In this document: piece by piece, positions 17,930 to 26,853 of the stretch | Numbering within the stretch: position 1 is the stretch's first letter | Layout of the letters: each line of letters begins with the position of its first letter | NCBI GenBank assembly: GCA_014801815.1 | Contig: JAAVDM010000049.1 | Location: forward strand, 1-64,000 | DNA: 64,000 bases | DNA from: Bacteroides sp. | GTDB lineage: Bacteria > Bacteroidota > Bacteroidia > Bacteroidales > Muribaculaceae | Reading direction: 5' to 3' | Made by a program: the position numbers and the translations under genes | The notes under the pieces: model-generated | The model's database searches: none | The model's input: the letters and a program-made list of their open reading frames with translations, nothing else | What the model was told of the DNA's origin: nothing

Positions 17930-20560
17930 TTAGGGATTGTTAACTTCCGGTACAATTGTAAGTTGTGAATTTACAGAAAGCTCCACAGGTACGAGACGAA
18001 AATACAAATCGTCTCCCTTTTCAGAAGGTTCGACTGTTATCTCGGCTTTACCACTTCGCAAAGCATTAGCCTTTATAATAGCTGAGGCAGGATGATTAAT
18101 GAGATCGGCAGGCGGAAAACCATTTTGTACCAATACCTTCAGATCACAGGGAAGATCTCCTCCCGGACCCGATAAGGAGAGGACATACTTGTTTGACCTC
18201 AGAAAGCCGAATCTCTTTACTTGCGTTACTTTATCAAAATTGATTATCATTGCCTTCAGAGTGAAGGACTTTTCTGTAATAGGCCCTTCAAGAAGGCCTT
18301 CGGAAGTGTCAGCAACAGACTTTACAGATACATTTACAGATCCGGTACCCTCAGGAACAGGAACGTTAAAGAATCCGTTTGGTCCGGAGCGGTAAACTTT
18401 CCGACTTTGTAGAGCACCGCCATCAAGACTCCATTCCACCTTTGCCTGATCAGAAGCCCCTCATTTCCATTTTAACGATATTCCGTTCTGGCCTCTGCTG
18501 ATTTGAACGGAATCAAGAGCCGATACAGACGATACTTTAACTCCGTCACCTACCACACCTATATTTCCTGACACAGTAACCGGAATAAAATAGTGTAGAC
18601 CGGTGAAATCCTTAGGGACAGTACAGTTATTTCCGGCCACATTAAGGCGTTCGGCAGTAAAAGTATCAATAGACACTACATCGTTACGATTGACCTTGAA
18701 AGGTTTCGAGGAACGGTAAATGAATACCTGGCCTGTTTTAGGCGTTTCCCAGCTGAGACTGGCACGGGAATCTTCCTCACTTACCGATAAAGACACTGCC
18801 TTAGGCTTTTCCTGTGGCATCGCACGCATGGCTATAGGGTTGCCTTTTACTGTACCGCCACGGCCGTCGCTGAATATCGGGGTCAGCGTATAGTTGTAAG
18901 CTTTACCTTTTGACAGTCCGGGGTCTCGGAAAGTCGTACCGCTTGCCATAGCCGGAGTACTGTCATCACGACTTATTTCCATACCGGTCAACCCCTTTAG
19001 AGGTTGCCAGGAAAAAGTGACACTGTTCTCGTCTACATTCATAGCAATATCAGCTGGAACAAGTTGCTGTATAATAACAACAGGTACGGAAGTTGTGCCG
19101 CAGGTAGCCGACATACGTCCGTTGACTTCTGCAAACACTCCATAGTAATATTCAGTGCCGACAGCAGGATTCGGGTCATCAATAACCAGATTGGCTGTTT
19201 TGCCTACTACTTTCCCATCTTTCAGGGAAGTAGGTCGTGCGGCTTCACGGCGAACTACCGTATAGACTGCTCCCTCGATAGGGATAGCTTTCCAACTGAC
19301 CGAAACGGTTTTGTTTGTAACCTTTGCGGTAACAGCTTCAGAAGAGGGTACAGGCATTGAGTCAGCGGTTCGTTTTATTTTGGCTACCAGCTCTTTTGTT
19401 GCTGAATATCCCGGCCATAAATCTTCTGCCTGTACTGCTAATTGTGAAGCTATATTAAGATTCTTACGGGCTACAGCGCTTTCAGCATCAGAAATCAGCT
19501 GTAAAGCCCGGCGCATACCTGTAAAGGAGAAAACGCATCTTACACAACTCATATCTGCCGGTGCAGATTTCGTGCCACACTTAGGACATGTTATGTCAAG
19601 CGGCATAGAACAGTTACGACAATGTTCGGCCTTACGGTCATTGAGCGCACCGCAGAAACGACAGGTTTTCGATGTGGCACTAACAGAACCGTCATCATAC
19701 TGCATACCGAGTTCCTGCGCCTTAGCTGCTATCAGACCTTGTGCAAGAGCCAGTTCAAGCCCGTTGCGTGTACATTCATCGAGCAATTACTTGTACAAAT
19801 CCGGTGCGATGAACTTTCTGTTTATAGAGGCCATCATGGTCATTTTCTCTCCTACAGAATCAAAGCCCGCCTCACGCAGAGCTTTGTCATATCCTTTACG
19901 CAGATTCTGATCGGAAATGAAATCCTGAATAGCCGACATAAGATGGTGTGCTATATCTTTGGCCGGAGTACGTTGCACATCAACAGAATCAGCACGGGTC
20001 TTTGTAGTCAGTACCTGTGAGAAGCGGGTATGGTCAGTGTCGGCAGGTATACCTAAAAACTGATAAATATTCAGAAGGCCGAGTTTTTTCAGATAGCTGT
20101 TGATAGCGTCCATACGTGCTTTAGGCAATGGTTTCACACCGTCGTCATGAATAGGTTTCACAACCGGACCGGAAGTTCTGACCTTAGCCCCTATAATACT
20201 CAGAATATCTTTGGCAGACAAGCCCTTGGATTTAAATTTTCTTTCTACTGCCGTTAGCGCATCAGCATCAATTTCCATGGTGCGCTTATCTACAAATGTA
20301 TTGGCAAAATCACAGACTTCGCTTTTAAGTTCCTGAAGTATCTTATCGGCCTGAGATGCGATATAGGAAGGTTCATTCTGCACTCTGTCGATAGCCTGAG
20401 TAATGAAGTCATTGATTTCAGTGTACTACTCAGGTGTAATCATTCTGCGGTTACGCTTTCCCGTAAGATTCGTCTGTTCTTTTTTAAGAGCAGCTACAAT
20501 TTTCTTAGGGTCACGTTCCGAAGGAGGAACTTTGGAAAGAGTAAATATATTATATGCCAT
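17930..20560 (-). pseudogene. J-like / zinc-ribbon / FN3 protein gene with three in-frame stops
   Basis: Reading from ATG 20558-20560 gives one continuous 876-codon frame to the stop at 17930. It is interrupted by TAG (20426-20428, codon 45), TAA (19787-19789, codon 258) and TGA (18461-18463, codon 700). The ORF track shows only the pieces (198, 441 and 169 residues). Sequence flows across each stop: ITPE-x-YTEINDFI, DLYK-x-LLDECTRNG, SLKWK-x-GASDQAK. Order: helical N-terminus; a J-domain-like stretch (YQFLGIPADTDHTRF ... LRKGYDKAL) lacking HPD; a double zinc ribbon (CRFCGALNDRKAEHCRNC, CPKCGTKSAPADMSCVRC); several FN3-like domains; and Ig-like C-terminal domains. It probably served as co-chaperone and sensor. 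It may be a pseudogene, or the stops may be suppressed. Confidence 0.75.
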
Positions 20561-20578
20561 AGTGCAGAATAATAATTA

Positions 20579-22654
20579 TTATTTTATACCCATACTGAAT
20601 TCCTGTGCAATAGAAGAGAACGCAGCATCGAGCTTATCTACAGATGTTAAAATACTCAGAGAATCTTTCGAAGATATTTTTTGTAAAAATTTTTTATCGG
20701 CTTTGCCGAAACCTATCGCAGCAATCTGAATACCGTCGGCTTTAGCCTTTTCGGTCTCATCTATTGCTTTGTTCTTATGATCCCATATACCATCGGTAAG
20801 TATTATGAGAATACGATTGTCTGTAGGAGCCTGCAACAACTGTTTATGACATTTCTCAATCGGTTCACACGCATTACCATAACCGATACGGGCGGAATAG
20901 GTGTCTTTCTCAATTTCGGCTAACGCTGCCATAGCTTTTTCCGGATTAGACTCAAATGTACAGTAATTCATCTGTCTGTCTGAAAAACCCTGAAGCGTAA
21001 TTAAAAAAGAACCTTCCGGCAACTGTCTGATAAACTCGGCAGTAGCCTTACAGGCTTTTTCAATAGCACTACGCCAGCACATTGACCCGGATTCATCAAT
21101 AGTCACTATTATAGACATCGGTACGAAGTTTGAGGCTTTAGGTGCTTCGTATAGCCAGCTGAGATCGTCTTCGAGTTCAACTTTTTCTATCTGAAGCTGC
21201 CGACCTGTATTGAGCTGCCGGCCCTCGACAGAAATTATACCGTTTGCATCATAGCTGTAAGCTATTTCTATTACAGCTCCGTCAGGATTATCAACATGTT
21301 CAATACCGTGAAACAGATATTTCCCGACTACAAGGCATTTATCAATATCCGTTGAGTCTCCCTGCGTCAGATATACTGTCTGTATATTATCACTGCCGCG
21401 CCGTGTACGGAACTTAAGCCTGCGTCTGTCGGTGACAGGTATTTCTTTATTTTTACGTATAATTATGGAATTAACGTACTTTGAACCGTCCGAACTTATA
21501 GCTACAGTACCGAGAGAATGGCTCATCACATCTGCTATTCTGACTCTGCCGGCCAACTGAAAACGCGGGGCTTCTTTAGAACGGCCTCCGATAGCACCGA
21601 GCGACTCACGGGCCTTCATAGAAGCTACAATCGCTGCTCCGAGAGCTACCGCTTCATCGGCGTTAACTCCTGTAAGCGGACGTTTACCGGTCATTTCAGC
21701 AACCCATTCATATACCATCGGCATTCTGGTAGACCCACCCACAAGCAGAGCACCGTCAAGATCATGCCATCCTAAGCCTGCTTCCGAAAGAATATTGTCG
21801 CATATAACCTGAGTGGTGTGAAGCAGAGTCTTCGTCAGCTCTTCAAACTCGGCACGTGTCACGGTATATTTACGTCGCTCACCGTTGCTGCGTACATTTA
21901 TCACTGCCGAACTACGGTTTGACAACTGTTTCTTCAGATTTTCCACAGCGAGTGTAAGATCTGAGAGGCCTTCCATATCCTCCTCAATATCATAACCGGT
22001 AGCGGCCATAAACTTACGGGCGATATGCTTTATGAGCATGTCGTCAAAGTCCTTACCGCCGAGTTTGTGATCTCTGCCCGTAGCCAGTACTTTCAATTGT
22101 CCGCTTTCAATCTGAAGTACTGTAACATCGAATGTGCCGCCCCCAAGGTCATAGACAAGAATACGGCTTCCTTCCTGACGGTTGATGCCATAGGTGATTG
22201 CAGCCGCAGTAGGCTCGTTGAGAATAGCTAAAACCTCAAGGCCTGCTCTTCGGCCGGCCTCTACTGTCTGTGTACGCTGAAAATCGTTGAAATACGCCGG
22301 AATTGTGATAACGGCTTTATGTACAGGATGCCCGAGAAGCTCTTCAGCGCGTGTCTTAAGATGGTTAAGTAGCATTGCCGAAAGCTCCATAGCTGAAGAT
22401 TCTTTATCTCCAGCCGTATAAGTATAGTCAGCCTGCCCCATGTAGCGCTTGAAAAAGAGAGCCACATCTTCTCCGAGCTGCAACATATCTTTAGCTTCGG
22501 CACCTGTTTTTACTTCACCGTCAGGCGAAAACCATACTGCTGAGGGAACCAGTTTATCACCATAGCAATCGGCCAATACGGCAGGTTTGCCGTATTGGTC
22601 GATTGTAGCTACAGCAGAATAAGTGGTTCCAAGGTCAATACCTATGAAATCCAT
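20579..22654 (-). CDS. Hsp70 (DnaK-like) fused to a C-terminal von Willebrand factor A domain
   Basis: Residues 1 to about 360 form a complete Hsp70 ATPase domain: GIDLGTTYSAVA phosphate-1 loop, VITIPAYFNDFQR, ILVYDLGGGTFDVTVLQIES, and LLVGGSTRMPMV. About 365-500 form a beta substrate-binding region without a helical lid. About 510-691 form a vWA domain with an intact MIDAS (TIDESGSM, later ILTDGIWDHKNK). The 691 residues exceed the usual 600-640 of DnaK because of the swap of lid for vWA. This is not housekeeping DnaK; a second Hsp70 and a GrpE-like gene lie just upstream. MIDAS-type vWA domains bind metal and partner proteins, so the fusion likely couples ATP-driven client handling to partner recruitment. 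Confidence 0.88.
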   Translation of the reverse strand: MDFIGIDLGTTYSAVATIDQYGKPAVLADCYGDKLVPSAVWFSPDGEVKTGAEAKDMLQLGEDVALFFKRYMGQADYTYTAGDKESSAMELSAMLLNHLKTRAEELLGHPVHKAVITIPAYFNDFQRTQTVEAGRRAGLEVLAILNEPTAAAITYGINRQEGSRILVYDLGGGTFDVTVLQIESGQLKVLATGRDHKLGGKDFDDMLIKHIARKFMAATGYDIEEDMEGLSDLTLAVENLKKQLSNRSSAVINVRSNGERRKYTVTRAEFEELTKTLLHTTQVICDNILSEAGLGWHDLDGALLVGGSTRMPMVYEWVAEMTGKRPLTGVNADEAVALGAAIVASMKARESLGAIGGRSKEAPRFQLAGRVRIADVMSHSLGTVAISSDGSKYVNSIIIRKNKEIPVTDRRRLKFRTRRGSDNIQTVYLTQGDSTDIDKCLVVGKYLFHGIEHVDNPDGAVIEIAYSYDANGIISVEGRQLNTGRQLQIEKVELEDDLSWLYEAPKASNFVPMSIIVTIDESGSMCWRSAIEKACKATAEFIRQLPEGSFLITLQGFSDRQMNYCTFESNPEKAMAALAEIEKDTYSARIGYGNACEPIEKCHKQLLQAPTDNRILIILTDGIWDHKNKAIDETEKAKADGIQIAAIGFGKADKKFLQKISSKDSLSILTSVDKLDAAFSSIAQEFSMGIK

Positions 22655-22675
22655 CTTTCAGTGTAATTAGCAAAA

Positions 22676-24267
22676 TTATATAAGTTTAATGCCGGTCACT
22701 TTAATCTTTTCCTGTGCTTTTTCAACTTCTGAAAGGGCATTCTGAAGCATCATCTCTATATGAGTTGATTTTCCATTGCTGGAAGCATCAGTCACATCCA
22801 CACTCAGCAGACCGGACTTATCTATATTTACAACCACATCAAGCGGTGAATCAGCAGGCAGATTTGGATTAAGAGGGAGTTCCTGATCAGCCAGTTTTGT
22901 ACAGGCATCTTCCGGCACATTTACTTCATCGGAAAGATCTTCGTAAAGTTCGATAAGAACAATCTCCTGATTGGCTTCTACTGTCGTGGCTTTAAATTCA
23001 AAATGATGAGGTACCGCAGTATTACGCATTACTATATTCTTAATACCGCTTACAAACCTCATGGCTACAGAACGACTCAGGACATTCTCTATTTCGATTT
23101 TTTCCCTGAGCGACCTCCTATAGCTCCAAAAATATTATTACTCTCTGCTGCAGCTTTAGTTTCTGCATCTACCAGAGGTTCACCTGAACCATCTTCCTTC
23201 ATGGCATCACTGAATGTAGCGAGATTAATACCATATATGGCGGCACCCTTAGCCACACTCTGGTTCGGGTCGCAGTACTCGATTGGCTTTCCGGGGAATT
23301 CAGTTTCAAGACGTTCCTTCACCTGTTTCATCATTGTCGAACCGCCTACAAGCAAAATCTTATCAAAATCCTTTACTCCCTTAGCAGCTGCCTTCTCAAG
23401 AATATCTTTGGTAAAGCCCATCGTGGTATCAAGAAGAGCTTTAGTCATCTCATCAAACTTCTCGCGTGTCAGCTCAATACGCTCACTATTGAATTTAATG
23501 ATAGTTTTCTCTTTCTGAGTAAGCTGTTTTTTTGCATTCTCGGAACTGAGTTCAAGCTCACCCATCATATCAATGTCATCACGTACAGATGCTGAGTCCT
23601 CGCCCGAAGCGGCGCAGTATTCAGAAATTACATGGTCTATAATTTTGTTATCCCAATCCTTACCACCAAGCTCATGATTGCCACCGGTGACAACCATCTG
23701 GATTTTACCGTTCTCAACACGGAGCATAGTGATATCGAATGTACCTCCGCCAAGGTCATAAACAAGTACCGTCTGTGGCTGATCAACATTGAGGCCATAG
23801 CTGATAGCAGCAGCCGTAGGCTCATTGAGAATATCGAGCACGTTGAGACCTGCGAGTTCTCCGGCAGTTTTTGTAGCGTTACGTTCCTCCATACCGAAGT
23901 AAGCAGGGCAGGTAATAACCACATTTTTCACTTCCTCGCCAAGCTGCTCACCGGCATCTTGTGCAATCTTACGCAGAATAATCGCCGATATTGCCTCAGG
24001 GGTATATTCCTTGTCAAAAGCAAAAAACTTATAATCTCGTTTGCCCATCTGACGTTTGATAACAGAACAGACATTTACCGGATCAGTAGCCAGTGTCTGT
24101 TTAGCCGATTCTCCGACAGAGGTGTTATCGCCCTCTTCGAAAGCTACTACTGAAGGGGTTACCGGAGATGCCTCGGAATTAGGTACTACCTCCGGTTTAC
24201 CGAAGTCATTTACATAAGCGATACAGCTGTAGGTAGTTCCAAGGTCGATACCGAAAATCTTTCCCAT
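22676..24267 (-). pseudogene. Hsp70 (DnaK-like) split by a frameshift at an A6 run
   Basis: The ORF at 23089-24267 (392 residues) is a full Hsp70 ATPase domain (GIDLGTTYSCIAYV, NEPTAAAISYGLN, VYDLGGGTFDITML, LLVGGSTMMKQV). It ends in GAIGGRSGKKSK. The ORF at 22676-23062 (128 residues) is a beta substrate-binding domain. They join if the frame slips by -1 at AAAAAA (23098-23103), giving GGRSGKK-IEIENVLSRSVAM. This matches the linker of the Hsp70-vWA paralogue downstream (GAIGGRSKEAP). The whole would be about 525 residues with no helical lid. It may be a disrupted gene, phase variation by homopolymer slippage, or programmed frameshifting. It follows the GrpE-like gene by 58 nt. Confidence 0.75.
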
Positions 24268-24325
24268 GTTTATTTATGATTTTTGTTATATCAGCCTCCA
24301 TTGACTGGAAACTGTTATGATGATT

Positions 24326-25099
24326 TTATTTTTTAAGTTTATAAAGTTCCGCTTTTTCCTGACGCAGAATAGTACCGTTCCATGCATATCCCGGACGCAG
24401 TTTTTTTGCTATCCTACCATCAAGTTCCGGATCATCTGTCTCCACCGTCCGTACTACCTGATGAAGTTTACGGTCAAAGAGCGGGTTTTCTCCTTCGCTT
24501 ATCAATACATCAACCCCGTTGTTCTCAAGTAAATCCTCAAGATCAGCCGGAATATTTCTGATAACTTTATGAAGTTGTTCCGGAGTAAGTTTATCAAGAC
24601 GTTCAAGGGCTTTGCGATAATCGTCAAGAATAGTTATCGTTTCAAGAATAAAAGGCTTCAGCAGCTTGGCATAAAGATCATCCTTATACTTCGCCATTTC
24701 CGAGTACATTCTGTCGAACAACTCTGCTTTCTGAGCAGCATACTTGAAATTTTCATTAAGCCTTGTACTTAAAGTTTCGACAGCCGCAGTAAGCGACTCT
24801 ATCTTCTTCTCAAGAGCGTCGATTCTAACATCTGCTTCAGAATTTTCAGTTCCGGGACTTTCATTTTCACAAGAACAGACTGTTTGGGAAGCTTCCTCGC
24901 ATTTCTCTTCAATATCCTCAACTAATGGAATATTATCGTATACATGTAACCTTTGATCAGACTCAGAATCAGACTCTTCTTGAGTGTCAGACTTTGTAGT
25001 ATAAGGAGGTACGGTAGAAGATTGCGCAGATTGAAGTACGAAGTCCTCTTCTTCCTCAGTACGGTAACTATTGAAGGGAGGGGGCAGTGAATCATTCAT
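24326..25099 (-). CDS. GrpE-like nucleotide exchange factor with long acidic N-terminus
   Basis: The C-terminal half is GrpE-like. A long coiled coil (about 90-160) is followed by a helical segment with LLKPFILETITILDDYRKAL. The beta-wing then carries EGENPLFDRKLHQVVRTVET and DGRIAKKLRPGYAWNGTILR, matching GrpE's conserved PGY...G..LRP/Q pattern. The first 90 residues are disordered and very acidic (EEEEDF, SDSESDQ). At 257 residues it is longer than typical GrpE (about 180-200). As the first gene of the operon it would act as dedicated exchange factor for the two Hsp70s that follow. I infer that this is an extra GrpE, separate from the cell's general one. Confidence 0.78.
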   Translation of the reverse strand: MNDSLPPPFNSYRTEEEEDFVLQSAQSSTVPPYTTKSDTQEESDSESDQRLHVYDNIPLVEDIEEKCEEASQTVCSCENESPGTENSEADVRIDALEKKIESLTAAVETLSTRLNENFKYAAQKAELFDRMYSEMAKYKDDLYAKLLKPFILETITILDDYRKALERLDKLTPEQLHKVIRNIPADLEDLLENNGVDVLISEGENPLFDRKLHQVVRTVETDDPELDGRIAKKLRPGYAWNGTILRQEKAELYKLKK

Positions 25100-25458
25100 A
25101 ACAAAGGCATCTAGGGTAGAATATAATTCTATTATAAATTAGCTGATTCCTCTAAACATAGACATTTAGACACTGATAATCAGCTGTTACTCGTGCATAA
25201 CACAAGTTTAACAATCTCCCTGAATTTTAATATTGGCCGAATATATTTTGAAACCTTATTTTAGTACTCTAACAACAAAATAGTTACTCTTTTTGAATAT
25301 AAAGTCGATAAATCAGTAGAAATGTCCGGTAAAATCTTAAACTTTACCCAAAAAATCAAACTTAAGGTCTTAAAATAAGGAAATTATTTGTAAATATAAG
25401 TATAACTCTTAAAATTGATATATCCACACTTATTAAATAATGTTAAAATAATATTAAA
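25100..25458. other. AT-rich gap upstream of the chaperone/GTPase operon
   Basis: I see no gene and no clean TAnnTTTG/TTG promoter pair here, although the operon's promoter should lie in its left part. The ORF at 25384-25575 on the minus strand is antisense to the galM relic and is not credited. Confidence 0.5.
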
Positions 25459-25545
25459 CCAAATCGTCCGTACTTCCCTCACCAAACTATTTTCCCAAAA
25501 GATGTTTACCGACGCCGTATAGTCTACACTTTTTCGTTTTTTTAA
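25459..25545 (+). pseudogene. 3'-terminal relic of a second galM
   Basis: Reading plus-strand frame from 25459 gives PNRPYFPHQTIFPKDVYRRR then IVYTFSFF and a TAA stop. The true galM ends PNRPHFPHQTLFPEDIYRRR, IVYTFSVL, stop. By hand alignment 67 of 78 nucleotides match, including 26 consecutive bases. Upstream the match vanishes. Only the last 29 codons of a former aldose epimerase remain, between two unrelated minus-strand genes. Confidence 0.8.
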
Positions 25546-25584
25546 CAACAAGGAAAGTTTATAATCTATGCCCAATCTGTCTGT

Positions 25585-26754
25585 TCAGGCTTTATGACGG
25601 AGGAATTTTTCGGATAACCAGGCTCGAACAGGAATATCATAAACTTTAACGCTGGCGTATGCTATAGCAACAGAGGCAATGAAGATGCTGACGGCAACCC
25701 ATATATGGGTGCCGAGAGGTACATCGCTATGCTGTGCAGCCCAGTTCATCTGAACGTATATCATTGGATAATGGGTAATGTAAAGCGGATATGAGATAAG
25801 ACCGAGAAACCGACATACTGCTGTGGTTTTACGACCGGTCAAAGGACTTCCCGCACCTGCAGCAACGATAGCCGGATAGACAAACAGGATTATTACCGCA
25901 CAATAAATACCGTTCAGCCATTCGTATGTCTGACCGCCGATATGAGGCATTACCAAAGTCAGCACAACTGCAACCGAACACCACAACATTCCGCCATGAC
26001 GGAGGCGGATACGCCAGTTGCTAATACGATAAAGCAACAGACCGCCGAAGAACGGATACAGTAGACGGCATATACCGATATATATCTGGTCCGGCGTAAG
26101 ACCGAAGCCTCCTATAACGGTATATTTAGCGTATGAGCGAACCTCAAGCAGACCGAATACATCTAAGTTCATCGTAAGGTCAATAGTCAGGAAAGCCGAA
26201 AGAAATACCATTACAGCAAGCAGGGCTTTACTGAAACGCCTTACGAATAACGCATAGAGTATATTTGCCACATATTCCCAGAGCAATGACCACTGTGCGC
26301 CGTTAAGTGAATTGATTTCTTGCCAGCCGCGTATATCCATTGATGGAGGAGTCGGAAACATAATACACCCCAACACCATAATGAGAAGAAGTTTCCACCA
26401 GGGTGTCTGCATAACGAGTTCAAAACCGGGGGCAGCACTGAAATAAAACCAGAACGCACCAATCAGTGTGCCGAGAATCACCATAGGTTGCAGACGTATA
26501 AGACGACGCTTGAAGAAATCCCATACAGTCATCTTGCTCCAGCGGTCATCGTAAGCGTAACCTATCACAAAGCCGGAAAGCACGAAAAAGAAATCAACGG
26601 CAAGATAACCGTGATTCAGTATCTGCTCTTTCGGACCGGGTGAATATGTCTCAAACAGATGAAAGGCCACTACTATCATAGCTGCCACTCCACGCAGTCC
26701 GTCAAGAATCTCAAACCTCGGTTTAGAGGATAAAGGTAGTGTCTCTGCTGCCAT
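25585..26754 (-). CDS. Acyltransferase family 3 membrane protein (OafA-like)
   Basis: This is a polytopic membrane O-acyltransferase of the acyltransferase-3 family. Its signature is EILDGLRGVAAMIVVAFHLFE near residue 16, with the catalytic-type His in AFHLFE, then FFFVLSGFVIGYAYDDRW and KRRLIRLQPM. About ten hydrophobic helices follow over 389 residues. These enzymes O-acetylate surface polysaccharide or lipopolysaccharide sugars using cytosolic acyl-CoA. The substrate is not readable. No SGNH domain is attached. It is divergent from an AraC regulator that may control it. Confidence 0.87.
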   Translation of the reverse strand: MAAETLPLSSKPRFEILDGLRGVAAMIVVAFHLFETYSPGPKEQILNHGYLAVDFFFVLSGFVIGYAYDDRWSKMTVWDFFKRRLIRLQPMVILGTLIGAFWFYFSAAPGFELVMQTPWWKLLLIMVLGCIMFPTPPSMDIRGWQEINSLNGAQWSLLWEYVANILYALFVRRFSKALLAVMVFLSAFLTIDLTMNLDVFGLLEVRSYAKYTVIGGFGLTPDQIYIGICRLLYPFFGGLLLYRISNWRIRLRHGGMLWCSVAVVLTLVMPHIGGQTYEWLNGIYCAVIILFVYPAIVAAGAGSPLTGRKTTAVCRFLGLISYPLYITHYPMIYVQMNWAAQHSDVPLGTHIWVAVSIFIASVAIAYASVKVYDIPVRAWLSEKFLRHKA

Positions 26755-26785
26755 TATTGAAAGTATTTATTCATTTTTCAAGGCA

Positions 26786-26849
26786 CAAAATTAAGGAAAG
26801 TCAATTTCACTCAGTTTACCGATATTTCAAAATATTTGAACTATATTTG
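26786..26849. promoter_or_regulatory. Divergent -7 elements between acyltransferase and AraC genes
   Basis: TAATTTTG on the minus strand (26786-26793) could serve the acyltransferase, and TATATTTG on the plus strand (26842-26849) the regulator. Neither has an obvious -33 partner at the ideal distance. The plus-strand box lies only 4 nt before ATG 26854, which argues against the TTG start at 26836 and would give a leaderless or nearly leaderless mRNA. Confidence 0.4.
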
Positions 26850-26853
26850 CCTT

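Noticed and set aside
18461-18463. Selenocysteine at the TGA
   Set aside because: The expected residue by context (KWK-x-GAS in a beta-sandwich) is Trp, not Cys, and no SECIS-like hairpin is evident just downstream.
17930-20560. Genetic-code change (stop reassigned) as cause of the in-frame stops
   Set aside because: All three stop codons are involved, while neighbouring genes end normally at TAA, TGA or TAG.
20579-24267. Housekeeping dnaK operon
   Set aside because: One Hsp70 has a vWA domain, both lack the lid, and the neighbours are GTPases rather than dnaJ, so this is an additional chaperone set.
25384-25575. Minus-strand ORF of 63 codons upstream of the acyltransferase 3' end
   Set aside because: It is antisense to the galM relic and has no family-like sequence.
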